Source: a virus
DNA: 46,527 bases
Reading direction: 5' to 3' (one strand)
Virus record (IMG/VR): IMGVR_UViG_3300029787_000090
Span: 1 to 46,527 of that record
Both the position numbers and the translations under genes were made by a program. Under the pieces are notes generated by a model that was not told the origin of the DNA, did not search any database, and was given only the letters and a program-made list of their open reading frames with translations. Below, piece after piece: positions 21,511-30,255 of this stretch (position 1 is the stretch's first letter; the number at the start of each line of letters is the position of its first letter).

Positions 21511-22593
21511 GTGAAAATAATAACAGTTCCTGAAAAGGAAATAAAAGACTTTACCCCAGAAGATTTTGGCGGGATAAGGAAAGAAAAAACAGTTTGTGTA
21601 ATTAGATATGGAGCTTTCGGAGATATACTGCAAACAAGTTCAGTATTACCTTTGTTGAAAAATCAGGGATATAGAGTTTGTGTTAACACCAATGAAACAG
21701 GAAAAGACATATTAAGGTCTAATCCTTATGTTGATGAGCTTTTGGTACAAAGAACTAATCAAATATATCCAGATAAACTAGATGATTATTGGGATCATTT
21801 TTATGGACTGTTCGATAAAGTAATACAATTTTCAGAATCTGTAGAAGGAAGTTTATTAATTGTTGGGGACAGGACCATTCAATTAGAACATGGTCCAGTT
21901 TTAATTGCTGGAGATAAAAAGTTTAAATGGAGTAAAGAAGATATTCATTCTGAGTGTAATGTTAATTACATGGAAAGAATGCATGACATTGCTGAAGTAG
22001 ATTATGAATTTGATACTTCTTTTTACCCAACAAAAAAAGAAGAGTCTAGAATAAAAGACTGGAAGAAGAAAAAAGTAAAGACTAAATACCTTGTTATGAA
22101 TGTTTTGTCTGGTTCTTCTGTTCATAAAGTATGGCCAGGAAATGATCAGTTAATGGCCAAGTTTCTTGATAATCGTAAAGACGTTACATTTATTACTGTT
22201 GGCGATTATGCTTGTAAAATTCTTGAACAAGGTTGGGAAAAAGAAAGAAGGGTTATAACTACATCTGGAGATTGGCCTATTAGAGATGTGCTAACTTTAG
22301 TTAAGCTATGTAATGTAGTTGTTGGCCCTGAAACTGGAGTATTAAATTCAGTGTCATCTAATAATAATGTTCATAAGTCTTTATTTTTATCTCACTCCTC
22401 TAAAGAAAACTTAAGCAAGTATTGGAATAATACTACATCTTTTGAACCGTTTGAGGCAGAGTGTTATCCATGCCATAAAATGCATCATGGATTTGATACT
22501 TGTAATAGGGATGAAGAAACCGGGGGTGCTTTGTGTGCATCAAAAATACCTGTAGGTAAAGTTTACATGGATATAGCGAAGAACTTAAAATGA
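21511..22593 (+). CDS. GT9 heptosyltransferase-like glycosyltransferase
   Basis: The 360-residue protein resembles ADP-heptose:LPS heptosyltransferases (GT family 9, GT-B fold). The N-terminal motif CVIRYGAFGDILQTSSVLP (29-47) matches the acceptor-side Gly-rich loop with catalytic-type Asp, and VVVGPETGVLN (269-279) is the donor-side motif of the family. Near the C terminus, C318, C321, C331 and C342 form a conserved-looking Cys set also seen in GT9-type proteins. GTG 21511 is the only start in frame and lacks a good ribosome binding site. The gene lies in the middle of structural genes. It may modify a virion protein or host surface sugar; the donor is unknown. Confidence 0.75.
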   Translation: MKIITVPEKEIKDFTPEDFGGIRKEKTVCVIRYGAFGDILQTSSVLPLLKNQGYRVCVNTNETGKDILRSNPYVDELLVQRTNQIYPDKLDDYWDHFYGLFDKVIQFSESVEGSLLIVGDRTIQLEHGPVLIAGDKKFKWSKEDIHSECNVNYMERMHDIAEVDYEFDTSFYPTKKEESRIKDWKKKKVKTKYLVMNVLSGSSVHKVWPGNDQLMAKFLDNRKDVTFITVGDYACKILEQGWEKERRVITTSGDWPIRDVLTLVKLCNVVVGPETGVLNSVSSNNNVHKSLFLSHSSKENLSKYWNNTTSFEPFEAECYPCHKMHHGFDTCNRDEETGGALCASKIPVGKVYMDIAKNLK

Positions 22594-23285
22594 GCACTTA
22601 TTTAGTTTTATGCCAGGATATGGCTAGAGATATAGGGATACCAGGCACTGGACCTTCAAGCGTTACTGCTTCTGATCTTTCAGAAGAGGAGACTGCTGTT
22701 GTTCGCTATGTTAAACAAGCTGATTTAGATATTCAAAGGCGATGGTTTAACTGGAATTTTTTGTGGACTGAAGCCACTATTACACCATCAGCTGGCACAT
22801 CAACTTTGTCATCTCCAGCTGACTTAGGAAACTGGAATCTTGATGCTATTGTTTGGTCTAAAGCTACCAACGATTACCAAGAGCTTGACTATATGGATTG
22901 GGACGAATACAAGCTTGAATATAAACTTGGGGTTATAGACTCAGGTACGCCTGAAGTATTTGCTGTAAAACCTGACAATGTTCTAGATGTGTACCCAACT
23001 CCTGATACAACTACATCTATTTCTGTGGAGTATTGGAAGACTCCTACTGAGCTTTCAGCAGATTCAGATACTTCCCCTATACCAGCCAGATTTCATAATA
23101 TTATTATTGCTAGAGCTAAGATATATTACGGAGAGAATGAAGATGCACCTGAAATACTTAATGGAGCATTGGCATCTTTTGAGGATTTAATGGATAAGTT
23201 AGAGTCTGATCAGCTTCCTGGTCAAAAGAATAGAAGGTTTTCTAAGGTTCAGGATTTATTTAACTATACAGTTAGACCAGAATGA
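22590..23285 (+). CDS. Head-tail adaptor (P22 gp4 / T7 gp11 role)
   Basis: The 231-residue product has the helical N terminus and central beta domain of phage adaptor proteins: YLVLCQDMARDIGIPGTG, RYVKQADLDIQRRWFNWNFLW (two helices with Trp-rich contacts), and a later PARFHNIIIARAKIYYGENEDAPE helix. These form the ring between portal and tail tube in podoviruses. It overlaps the glycosyltransferase by ATGA and the next tail protein by ATGA, suggesting co-translation. The family name comes from pattern and position. Confidence 0.8.
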   Translation: MSTYLVLCQDMARDIGIPGTGPSSVTASDLSEEETAVVRYVKQADLDIQRRWFNWNFLWTEATITPSAGTSTLSSPADLGNWNLDAIVWSKATNDYQELDYMDWDEYKLEYKLGVIDSGTPEVFAVKPDNVLDVYPTPDTTTSISVEYWKTPTELSADSDTSPIPARFHNIIIARAKIYYGENEDAPEILNGALASFEDLMDKLESDQLPGQKNRRFSKVQDLFNYTVRPE

Positions 23286-23815
23286 CAAAGTTACGTAATA
23301 GAGCTCTTACGCCTTCAAGTATAAGGTCTAGTTATTTTCCATTTACTGGAGGAATAAATTTAGTTGATCCGGCGTTAACCATTACTCCTGGAGAGTGTGT
23401 ATCTGCGGATAACTTTGAGGTAGACATAAGGGGAAGGTATCAGAGATTAGATGGTTATGAAAGGGCTGACGGACAGACACTTCCATCTGAGGTTGTATAT
23501 TATAGAATTCCTTTTACTCTTGGAACATCTAAAGATTCTGTTTTTAGCAGCGCTTATAGCACGGCTTTTGATCTTCAAATTCCATCTACAGGAGACATGA
23601 TAAAGGGAGAGACAAGCGGAGCTTTAGGGTCAATACTTCAAGTTAGCATTGAAGATGTTACTGGAGATTCTGCCGCAGGTTCTTTTGCTGGGTCAAATGG
23701 TGAAGGATATGTTTATTTTATAGTAACAAGCGGAACACTGCAAGATGGAGAAACCTTGCTATTTTTAAATAAAGACAGCGCTTTTGGTAGCGCATTTAAT
23801 GTGGAGTATAAATAA
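23282..23815 (+). CDS. Tail protein, N-terminal half (split tail tubular B-like)
   Basis: These 177 residues look like the start of the large podovirus tail protein (T7 gp12-like). The opening region FPFTGGINLVDPALTITPGECVSADNFEVD (about 20-50) is the standard N terminus of that family, in which the protein recites its header before a beta-propeller. It ends in a beta module (GDMIKGETSGALGSILQVS to GTLQDGETLLFL) that recurs in the 24435 gene. Here the gene stops and another small gene follows, so one protein seems split into two reading frames around an insert. Confidence 0.75.
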   Translation: MTKLRNRALTPSSIRSSYFPFTGGINLVDPALTITPGECVSADNFEVDIRGRYQRLDGYERADGQTLPSEVVYYRIPFTLGTSKDSVFSSAYSTAFDLQIPSTGDMIKGETSGALGSILQVSIEDVTGDSAAGSFAGSNGEGYVYFIVTSGTLQDGETLLFLNKDSAFGSAFNVEYK

Positions 23816-24435
23816 TGGGAACACCTACAGCCTTAAGAAAAACTAGAGCAGTTTTAACAGGCACGAGTTTTGCTGACAATACTACAGGCGCAATTACAGC
23901 ACAGATGTTACGCCAATATGTAGAGTCAGATATGGGAGGATATGCCTGTATAAATAATGCTGCAGGCGATGGCACTCCCGCTGTACAAGCAATTGCAAAT
24001 GGTACTACAGTAACCGTTGACTTTTCATTAGGATCATCTGGATCAGATGTAGCGCAAGATACCGGAACCGTTTCTTCTACAACTGTTGGCGCTGATGCTG
24101 ATTTTGCAAATGATCAAATAAGAATATATGACAAAGGATTTTATTTTGTTTCATGTAACTTGTGCATAAAGCAAGCCGCAACAGCCAATATTATTTGGAC
24201 TGCAATGGTTTCTACTGACAATACCGGAGGAAGCGCAACGGATTCTCCTGCATTAAAAGGAATTGAATACATTACTAATGCTAATGATGTTGCTAACTTT
24301 AACATGAGCGGTATTATAGACTGCACTGGACACACTACATATACTGATGTGTATGCAAGAATCAAGCATGACAACGGCAGTAGTCAAAATATATATCTAA
24401 ACTACGGTCAATTGTCTGCTCTTAGGATTGGCTAA
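23815..24435 (+). CDS. Inserted small beta-rich virion protein within the split tail gene
   Basis: The 206-residue product shows a C1q/TNF-like beta jelly-roll pattern: QIRIYDKGFYFVSCNLCI, ATANIIWTAMVSTDN, and the ending YARIKHDNGSSQNIYLNYGQLSALRI. Proteins of this type occur as trimeric knobs on fibres or capsids. It overlaps the upstream gene (TAATG) and the downstream gene (TAATG), neatly separating the two halves of the tail protein. It could be a tail knob contributed in place of an internal domain. The fold is inferred by eye. Confidence 0.7.
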   Translation: MGTPTALRKTRAVLTGTSFADNTTGAITAQMLRQYVESDMGGYACINNAAGDGTPAVQAIANGTTVTVDFSLGSSGSDVAQDTGTVSSTTVGADADFANDQIRIYDKGFYFVSCNLCIKQAATANIIWTAMVSTDNTGGSATDSPALKGIEYITNANDVANFNMSGIIDCTGHTTYTDVYARIKHDNGSSQNIYLNYGQLSALRIG

Positions 24436-26378
24436 TGGGTCTTTATGCAACATCAGTTGCCTATGGTCCACCAGTTTTAAGAGATGCTGATGCTGATGCA
24501 TCTCTAGTAACTGAGCTTAGATCAGCTATAGAGGACCAAAGAAGCATAATTACAGTTGTTCCGGGAGAAGGCTCAGTGCTTGGTGTCTGGGTCTACAATG
24601 GATATATTTATGCTTTTAGAAATAAAGTTGGCGGAGCTTCTGCTGGAATGTACAAGTCATCCAGCGCGGGATGGTCTGAAGTAAGTCTTGGTACTGCTTT
24701 AAATTTTGATGGGACCACTACAAATGGAGAGCCTACTCCAGGAGCAACTGGAACACCAACAACTTTAACAGGAGCTACTAGCGGAGCTCAAGCTGATTTG
24801 CTAGGTATATCTTATTATGGTTTATGGGAAACTGGCGCCGCTGGATCAATGGTCTTGGGAAACATAACAGGAACATTCCAAGATGATGAAAATATTCAAA
24901 TGCCGTTACTTGCTTTTGATGCAGGGACATCAGAAATTAGTGCTGGAGATACTATAACAGGTGCTTTATCTGGCAATACAGCAGAGGTTACTAGCGTTAC
25001 TATTACATCTGGATCGTACGCTGGTTCAGATGCAGCTGGATATATTTCAGTAAAAAATAATACTGGAACATGGACAAATAACGAGAATATAAATGTATCT
25101 GGTTCAAGTAAGGCTTTAGTAAATGGAGCGGCTGAACCAACATCTGTTACTGTTGCTGTTGCAGACGGAACTACATATGAACAAACTCTTGCACCAAACG
25201 GCAAGTATGAGTTTATAAATTATAACTTCCGTGGAGATGCTACAGGTATTACTATGTATGGAGTTAATACTGTAGACAATGGGTTTTCTTGGGATGGCAC
25301 TACTTTTATTAAAATTAAAACTGGTACAAGCACAGATACTCCAGAGCATATTATAGCTCACACAAAACATTTGTTTTATTCTTACCCGAATGGATCAATA
25401 CAGCATTCAAGTATTGGGGCTCCAAATAAATGGAGCGCGATAACTGGAGCTGCTGAACTTTCGGTTGGAGACGTAGTCTCAGGATTCTCTACTGAAATAA
25501 ACGATGTAATGTCTATATTTACTAGAAACCAAACGTTTATGTTGTATGGTTCTTCAGCTGCAGATTGGGCACTTAAAAGATTCCATCAAGGAACAGGAGC
25601 AATACCGTACACTCTTCAAAAGATGGACCAAACATTTTTCTTGGATGATAGAGGTATTACATCTGTCTTTACTGTGCAAGCTTTTGGTGATTTTCAGTCT
25701 GCTGTTGCTTCTGATTCTATTGATCCATATATGCAGAAGAAAAAAGACAAGGCTATACTTTCAGTAAAAATTAGAGCTAAGAATCAATACCGTTTATTCT
25801 TTAACGATAAAACAGGTATTACTATGACTTACATAAATAGGCAGAACCAAGGGATTATGCCATTTACACTTAAACATCAGATATATTCTGTATGTTCAGC
25901 TGAAGATTCTAATGGATTTGAAGTTATATATGGTGGGTTTGATGATGGGTATGTGAGGAAGATTGATTCTGGAACAAGTTTTGATGGTCTATCAGTTCCA
26001 TCTTTTATAAGAACCTCTTACTATAACTATGGCTCTCCTCAATCAAAGAAAAGATTTAGAGATATTAATCTAGAGGTTAATGCTGACACAGCAACAACGT
26101 TAACAATACAGCCAAGCTTTGATTATGGAGGGACTTATAGCCCTCGCAGTTCTCCTGCCGCTTCATCATATACTATTAATGTTACAGCAGATCAGTGGAA
26201 TGAAGATGATATATCTAGTGATACTACTGGTGTTACTGTTGTTGCTTCAGAAAGAGTTAAAATAAACGGCATAGGAACTAACATGGGTCTTATTATTAAG
26301 AACGAATCTATTTATGATAAACCAATTACTCTTCAAGGAGCGGTTGTGAACTATTCCCTAAGAGGTATTAGACGATGA
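24435..26378 (+). CDS. Tail protein, C-terminal part (split tail tubular B-like)
   Basis: This protein of 647 residues continues the tail protein. It begins with YATSVAYGPPVLRDADADASLVTELRSAIEDQRS and VPGEGSVLGVWVYNGYIYAFRN, typical internal sequence of a tail tubular protein that would follow the header gene at 23282. Repeats of the GDTITGALSG...TSGSYAGSDAAGYISV type (about 150-230) match the end of the 23282 gene. Later come NGFSWDGTTFIKI, FYSYPNGSIQHSS and a propeller-like series, and the C terminus has YYNYGSPQSKKRFRDINLEV. Start ATG 24435 overlaps the insert stop. Tail location is likely. Confidence 0.78.
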   Translation: MGLYATSVAYGPPVLRDADADASLVTELRSAIEDQRSIITVVPGEGSVLGVWVYNGYIYAFRNKVGGASAGMYKSSSAGWSEVSLGTALNFDGTTTNGEPTPGATGTPTTLTGATSGAQADLLGISYYGLWETGAAGSMVLGNITGTFQDDENIQMPLLAFDAGTSEISAGDTITGALSGNTAEVTSVTITSGSYAGSDAAGYISVKNNTGTWTNNENINVSGSSKALVNGAAEPTSVTVAVADGTTYEQTLAPNGKYEFINYNFRGDATGITMYGVNTVDNGFSWDGTTFIKIKTGTSTDTPEHIIAHTKHLFYSYPNGSIQHSSIGAPNKWSAITGAAELSVGDVVSGFSTEINDVMSIFTRNQTFMLYGSSAADWALKRFHQGTGAIPYTLQKMDQTFFLDDRGITSVFTVQAFGDFQSAVASDSIDPYMQKKKDKAILSVKIRAKNQYRLFFNDKTGITMTYINRQNQGIMPFTLKHQIYSVCSAEDSNGFEVIYGGFDDGYVRKIDSGTSFDGLSVPSFIRTSYYNYGSPQSKKRFRDINLEVNADTATTLTIQPSFDYGGTYSPRSSPAASSYTINVTADQWNEDDISSDTTGVTVVASERVKINGIGTNMGLIIKNESIYDKPITLQGAVVNYSLRGIRR

Positions 26379-27475
26379 AAATCCCAGTTAAAGGAAAAGG
26401 CAATACCAGTCTTGCATATATAACCAATGAAGAAAGAAAACTTCTGAGGCGTAGGGATGCTGTAAAAGGATCGCCTAATAAAAAGATGGATCACGGACTT
26501 CCCAGCTTGAGAGAAGGCGGCGATGGCGGCGGCGGCGGCGACTATCGTGATGATATGCGTAGAGCAAAAGAATTACGAGCTAAAGAAGACGCTCTTAAGG
26601 CTGCTGGTTTTACTAAAGCTCTTACAGTAGGGGGAGGCAAAGGAGCAGGTGGTGCTGAAAAATATGTTCATATAGGAAAAGGTCTTAGCGCTGGTTATGT
26701 GGGAGCTCCCAGAACTCCTACAAAATACGGTTCCGGACCTGATGAGATTAGAAGATTTTCATCAATGGGAGGAATGTTATCATCTACTACACCTACACCA
26801 ACACCTACACCAACACCTACACCAACATCTAGCAGTGGAGGCGGCGGGTCATCAACATCTTCTTCTACTCCAGCCCCAGCTTCCGACCCCTCTCCCGATC
26901 CCGCTCCAGCTGCTTCAGAATCATCAAGCACTTCATCAGATGCTGGTACAATTGATCGCTCTCAACTACAGCAACCTATGCTTGACGAAATTGTAGCAGA
27001 TGGGGTTAATTCTGAACTTTTAGAAACTCGACTTTCAAATCTTATTAATAAAAATAATCCTTTATTTAAAGCTGCTACAACCAAGACCATGCAAGCAATG
27101 GCTGCTCGCGGCTTGGTAAATAGTTCCATTGCTGAAGAAGCTGTAATGAGCGCTATTCTTTCAGTTGCTATGCCTATTGCAGAAAGGGATGCAAGTGCAT
27201 ACATGAACCAGAGGATGCAAAACCAGGCTTATAGCAATGAATTTAGGGAGCAACAGAATCAAGCATACTATCAGTCATTTATTATGAAACTACAGCAGAG
27301 CATGGACATAGCAATGAGGCAGCTTATGGAAAATGCAGCAAACTGGAGAGCCGTTCTTGCTGCTCGTAGCAATATCGTTACTACTGAAGGAATGGGCGCA
27401 GATGCAGCTGAGGCTGCTATGGCAGCAGTAACTCCTGATTGGTTTACAGATGGCACAGATGATACAGAGGATTGA
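26375..27475 (+). CDS. Virion/ejection-type protein with TP repeats
   Basis: The 366-residue product has a basic Gly-rich start (KKMDHGLPSLREGG, GDGGGGGDYRDD), then a low-complexity linker (about 137-195) with six Thr-Pro pairs coded by a 12-base tandem repeat and a run rich in Ser, Ala and Pro. The C-terminal part (about 205-350) is helical with Ala/Gln-rich segments (QAMAARGLVNSSIAEEAVMSAIL, RMQNQAYSNEFREQQNQAYYQSF), similar in character to podovirus core or ejection proteins. It overlaps the tail gene by ATGA. The role is inferred from its place before other ejection-type genes. Confidence 0.65.
   Translation: MKIPVKGKGNTSLAYITNEERKLLRRRDAVKGSPNKKMDHGLPSLREGGDGGGGGDYRDDMRRAKELRAKEDALKAAGFTKALTVGGGKGAGGAEKYVHIGKGLSAGYVGAPRTPTKYGSGPDEIRRFSSMGGMLSSTTPTPTPTPTPTPTSSSGGGGSSTSSSTPAPASDPSPDPAPAASESSSTSSDAGTIDRSQLQQPMLDEIVADGVNSELLETRLSNLINKNNPLFKAATTKTMQAMAARGLVNSSIAEEAVMSAILSVAMPIAERDASAYMNQRMQNQAYSNEFREQQNQAYYQSFIMKLQQSMDIAMRQLMENAANWRAVLAARSNIVTTEGMGADAAEAAMAAVTPDWFTDGTDDTED
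26789..26824 (+). repeat. 12-base tandem repeat coding for TP pairs
   Basis: The unit ACACCTACACCA occurs three times in a row without error (26789-26800, 26801-26812, 26813-26824) and codes for Thr-Pro repeats. Because the unit is a multiple of three, gain or loss of copies changes only the length of the linker. It is a candidate for length variation among related phages. Confidence 0.9.
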
Positions 27476-27485
27476 ATAATATAAA

Positions 27486-28190
27486 ATGGCTAGAAAATAT
27501 AAAACATCTGCATTAAGTACAGAAGGTCTTGCAGTAACCCAAAAGAAAAAAAGCAAAAGCAAAGGAATTTTTAAAGCGGTTGCTGTTGCTGCTTTAGGTG
27601 CTGCTGGATTGTCTGCTTTTGGTGGATTTGGAGGAGGAACCGGAACAACATTTATGCAAGGACTAAGCAAAGGAGTGGGCAAAGCTACAAAAAGCCTTGG
27701 CAATTTTTTTGGTATTGGTTCTAATTTATCTCCTGATGCTTCTGTGACTTTTGATGGGACTTCAGGAAAATATCTTTCTGATTCTCAAATAATGAGCTCA
27801 ACTAATGCTGTTAGCGGCACAAAGAAGGGCTCTTTTCTAGGCGGTACTGGATTAAGCGGTATATTTGATTCCATTACTAATATGAGTTCTGGAACAGCAT
27901 TTACCATTGGCTCTATACTTGAGGCTATTGGAGCTGCTACTGACACAAGCGCAGAAGATTCTCTTGCAAGTAAAATTGCAATGCATGAAGATATGATGGA
28001 TTATAGATATGCAGCTCTTGAGGCAGAAGCAGGGGCAGCAGAAGCTGATTTACAAATGAAGAATAGAGTAGCTGCTCAGTCAGGAACATTTATAGGCCAT
28101 TCAAATCCTATTACTTCTGGAGCTGACGGCGTCCCATCAACTGGCCCAGGATTTATGCCTAAACGACCTACTGGAGGATTGCTATCTTAA
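27486..28190 (+). CDS. Ejection-type virion protein
   Basis: These 234 residues have a basic N terminus, a Gly/Ala/Phe-rich hydrophobic region (KAVAVAALGAAGLSAFGGFGGGTG, about 30-57) and a helical C-terminal segment (SKIAMHEDMMDYRYAALEAEAGAAEADLQMKNRVAA). This composition recalls T7 gp14-like internal proteins that enter the host envelope during ejection. It sits directly before two more genes of the ejection block. I base the call on place and composition. Confidence 0.65.
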   Translation: MARKYKTSALSTEGLAVTQKKKSKSKGIFKAVAVAALGAAGLSAFGGFGGGTGTTFMQGLSKGVGKATKSLGNFFGIGSNLSPDASVTFDGTSGKYLSDSQIMSSTNAVSGTKKGSFLGGTGLSGIFDSITNMSSGTAFTIGSILEAIGAATDTSAEDSLASKIAMHEDMMDYRYAALEAEAGAAEADLQMKNRVAAQSGTFIGHSNPITSGADGVPSTGPGFMPKRPTGGLLS

Positions 28191-28201
28191 GGTAAATTAT
28201 T

Positions 28202-28765
28202 ATGATAAAAGAACAAGCAAGGCCAATGCCTATACCAAGTGGAAAATCAACAATGCCTGAAGAGCAGCAGGAGATGGCTAATTTAGGTATAGAAAATTTA
28301 TCAGAAGAAGAGGTTGCTCAGTCTAAAGGCATTGTAGAAAATATTGTAAGATACATTTATTCTGATGGAGCTCCAGATATTTTAGAACGTGCTGGCAATG
28401 GTAGCCCTCAGATGATTGGAGAGATAGCTGGAAACCTAGTAACTAATGAGATAGCTCTTGAAGAAGAAGATGGTAAAGAAGTATCTAGAGATATGGAAGT
28501 AGCTATCATGGAAGAGGTTGTTCATGAGCTAACAGATTTGCTTATGTATGAAAATATAGTAGATTTACCAGATGAAAAAAGTGAACAGATGTTTATGGGT
28601 GAAGCTCTCACTTATGCGATTGCCGCTGCAATAGAGTCTGATGATCCACAGTTTACTGGCGAATCTATAATGCAGATGTTTACTAACTTAGTAAACTCAA
28701 GCCCTCAACAGGGAGAGCAGCCAACTGGAGTCTTAGCTCCCCAGGAGGTTCCATATGGCAATTAA
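28202..28765 (+). CDS. Acidic helical hypothetical protein
   Basis: This 187-residue product is acidic and rich in Glu, Met and Gly, with several amphipathic helices (MANLGIENLSEEEVAQSKGIVENIVRYIYSD, EIALEEEDGKEVSRDMEVAIMEEVVHELTDLLMYENIV). It overlaps the lysozyme-bearing gene by 11 bases. It may be an ejection core protein or a partner that binds the basic tail protein. I do not recognise a family. Confidence 0.65.
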   Translation: MIKEQARPMPIPSGKSTMPEEQQEMANLGIENLSEEEVAQSKGIVENIVRYIYSDGAPDILERAGNGSPQMIGEIAGNLVTNEIALEEEDGKEVSRDMEVAIMEEVVHELTDLLMYENIVDLPDEKSEQMFMGEALTYAIAAAIESDDPQFTGESIMQMFTNLVNSSPQQGEQPTGVLAPQEVPYGN

Positions 28766-30254
28766 CTTAAGCGCAGGTTTAATTTCTGCTGGCGGATCAT
28801 TAAAAGATTATTCAGCTGTTCTTCTTAAAGAAGAATACATGGCTGAAGCAAAAGCTACTGCTGCACAAACATCTCTTATGGATAGGTACAAAACTGTACT
28901 TGATACCATAGATACATCAATAACAAATAATAGAAATACTATTAGCGGAGGAGTTATTGATTCTAAGTTAGATAGTGAACTTCAAATGGGTAAGGCTGTT
29001 CTTGTTCAGGCGATTTTGGAAGGCAGAGCTTTGCCTATTGATTCATGGAATTCTATATTAAAGTTAGCTGGAGCTGAAACGGAAGAGACTGCTGGCGAAG
29101 AAGAAGATAGTGAAGGTGGATTTATATCTGCTGTGGGTGGGTTTTTAGGCGCAGCTATGAAAGATTTGAATCCTAAGTTACGAGAACTTCAGAAATTATT
29201 AAAGTCTAATATAGATAAAGACGATGTTGTAAGAGGGCCTCGCGGAGCAGTATATCAAGGAACTCCTGAACAAGCGAAAAAGGCTTTAGGCAATGCTAAA
29301 GAAAACGTTCAGGCTATTAAAGATTGGTGGGCAAGCATAACCTTTGGAGATGAGAGAACAGAAGAAGAACAACCTGCAGATACAGAAGGACCTGATCCAT
29401 CTCTTCAAGCAACTTATGGAGACCCTTTTGGTATTGGTCTTATAAATCAAGGAACTGCTACTCCAGAACAAGAGGCTACTATGGCTGCTGGTGGTACAAA
29501 AGGCGGTAGTGAATATGTTGGGCCAGAAATTGGACAAGAAACTGTTAATGGTATTCCACAAACTGGTATTGGATCGGAAGCTACCACAAGGTCTCTTTTT
29601 GAAGATGTTGGTGGCCCAATTGGAGAGCCAGCAGGAAAGACTACAGTTAGAGATTTTGTAATAGGCAAACCAAAAGTAGAAATTGAGGTATCTTCTCCAG
29701 AGATTGAGGAAAGAAAATCTACAATTCTATCTAATGTATTTTCAGCTATTAAAGGTGTCGAATCTAATGTTATGGGTTACAACGCCGTAGCGGATACTAC
29801 AGATGGAGACAGAGGTCTTACTACATCCACTGTTAAAGAAGTGCTTGATAAACATGGTAACACAGCTGTTGGTGTTGGCCAGTTTAAATATAAAGAATTT
29901 ATGAAGCCTACCGCAGAAAAATGGTTTGGCATGACTGAGGATCAGCTTAAAGAACAGATGTTTACACCGCAATTTCAAGATGCTTTACTTATTGCGGGAA
30001 TATATGATGCAGGTTTGCAACAGTTTGTTGATGATAAGATTAGTGTAGATGTATTTCAAAAAAGACTTGCAAACATTTGGAGAGGATTGCCGCCAACTAG
30101 AGAAACAAAAGAAGGAGATATTGTTGATGAGTTTGAAAACAAGGCTAGAATGTCAGGAGAAGAGTTCCGTTCTTTATTGTTACAATTTAACACAATGACA
30201 AAAGGTTTAATTCAGGAAGGAACAGAATCATTACAGGGAATAATGGGTCAATAG
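28755..30254 (+). CDS. Virion protein with C-terminal lysozyme-like domain
   Basis: The 499-residue product has a helical N-terminal region (1-160) and an acidic, Gly/Pro-rich linker (190-320). The C-terminal domain (about 325-470) looks like a muramidase or transglycosylase. It begins AIKGVESNVMGYNA with a likely catalytic Glu at 336, continues with AVGVGQFKYKEF (about 371-382) as the family's Gly-rich loop, and later has QDALLIAGIYDAGLQQFVDDK. Such domains cut peptidoglycan locally when DNA is injected. It ends two bases before the giant protein. The hydrolase class (GH24, GH104 or other) is not settled. Confidence 0.75.
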   Translation: MAINLSAGLISAGGSLKDYSAVLLKEEYMAEAKATAAQTSLMDRYKTVLDTIDTSITNNRNTISGGVIDSKLDSELQMGKAVLVQAILEGRALPIDSWNSILKLAGAETEETAGEEEDSEGGFISAVGGFLGAAMKDLNPKLRELQKLLKSNIDKDDVVRGPRGAVYQGTPEQAKKALGNAKENVQAIKDWWASITFGDERTEEEQPADTEGPDPSLQATYGDPFGIGLINQGTATPEQEATMAAGGTKGGSEYVGPEIGQETVNGIPQTGIGSEATTRSLFEDVGGPIGEPAGKTTVRDFVIGKPKVEIEVSSPEIEERKSTILSNVFSAIKGVESNVMGYNAVADTTDGDRGLTTSTVKEVLDKHGNTAVGVGQFKYKEFMKPTAEKWFGMTEDQLKEQMFTPQFQDALLIAGIYDAGLQQFVDDKISVDVFQKRLANIWRGLPPTRETKEGDIVDEFENKARMSGEEFRSLLLQFNTMTKGLIQEGTESLQGIMGQ

Positions 30255-30255
30255 T

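Noticed and set aside
26789-26824. Tandem repeat as a CRISPR array
   Set aside because: The 12-base units are adjacent with no spacers and code for Thr-Pro in frame.
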